From: Pelargonium cotyledonis
Lineage: Eukaryota > Streptophyta > Magnoliopsida > Geraniales > Geraniaceae
Direction of reading: 5' to 3'
Assembly: GCA_036897625.1 (NCBI GenBank)
Contig: JAYMTA010000300.1
Coordinates: 1-31,947, forward strand
Length of the DNA: 31,947 nt
The stretch's first letter is position 1. Each line of letters opens with the position of its first letter. The notes under the pieces are model-generated. The model saw nothing but the letters and a program-made list of their open reading frames with translations. It did not search any database and was not told the origin of the DNA. Below, in pieces: positions 31,543-31,947 of the stretch. The position numbers and the translations under genes were made by a program.

Positions 31543-31947
31543 GGTTGAGTTGTGGTAGCTAAATCTAATTATCTCCTTAATTAGAATTGATGAAGTGATG
31601 AAAGAGACTGCCCTGCCACCCTCCTATTTATAGCTGTTAATTAAGCTTTTTTTATTGCACTAAAGGTGTTCTCTTCAATGCCATAATCATATAATTGGAA
31701 GCTATGGATTATAAATAAACTCATCCAAGGTGCCTTTATTCCTTACCTAGCAATTTGAAAATTATGAATATTACATATAAATAAGAGTCATATATAACAC
31801 ATACACTTTGATCAATTCTAATTAAATGTTAAAGTACTTATTCAACTTTGTTTTGTTAATTAACTATTTTCTCATATATATATATATATATATATATATC
31901 TTGTACATGTATGCAAGCAAGGAAGAAAGCTAGGGTTCTTCCGCACT
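31543..31947. other. Upstream region at the right edge, with (AT)n microsatellite
   Basis: It holds the promoter of the orphan exon and then AT-rich DNA with a (TA)13-type run at 31874-31899. No gene is seen. Confidence 0.6.
31625..31632 (-). promoter_or_regulatory. TATA box of the orphan annexin exon
   Basis: It reads TATAAATA on the minus strand, 83 bp upstream of the ATG at 31542. This matches the arrangement in the complete annexin genes here, so the promoter looks intact. Confidence 0.55.

Overview
This is plant nuclear DNA, probably from a dicot of the rosid type. It has intron-rich genes with GT-AG splicing, AT-rich introns and spacers, TATAAATA-type promoters and miniature inverted-repeat DNA transposons (MITEs). 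Its proteins match known plant families. I cannot name the species. All gene models were built by hand: I translated each exon and required that splice sites and reading phase join without a break. Homology statements rest on recalled family knowledge, not on a search.

Layout. (1) 1-931, minus: 5' part of a UGT91-like glycosyltransferase, cut by the window edge. (2) 1816-5997, minus: IMP4, a ribosome-biogenesis factor, 9 exons, 293 aa. (3) 7393-13461, plus: an OSCA/CSC1-like ion channel, 10 exons, about 712 aa. (4) 14688-18570, plus: INTS9 of the Integrator complex, 11 exons, 686 aa. (5) 19017-31542: an annexin cluster. It holds annexin D3-like (minus), annexin D4-like (plus), two annexin D8/RJ4-like genes in tandem (minus), and an orphan first exon of a third D8-like unit with its own TATA box.

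The first four genes are unrelated single-copy neighbours. The annexins form a real family cluster: exon lengths and phases are nearly identical between copies (146, 213, 90 and 204 bp recur), with individual intron losses in the D4-like gene and in one D8-like gene. D3 and D4 are also neighbours in Arabidopsis, so that pair looks ancestral. D8-like genes beside them are a further feature of this genome.

Spacers and introns contain a Mutator-type MITE with long inverted repeats and an 8-bp target duplication (6210-6685), a Stowaway MITE inside an OSCA intron (11677-11898), a probable PIF/Harbinger-type element (23849-24499), a weaker foldback element (about 1497-1646), two tandem repeats, several microsatellites and a possible SINE relic. 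The most interesting points are the orphan annexin exon that could serve as an alternative first exon, two GC-AG introns, the intron-loss pattern among annexins, and the D4 copy lacking visible calcium-binding motifs. I saw no unknown multi-gene system.
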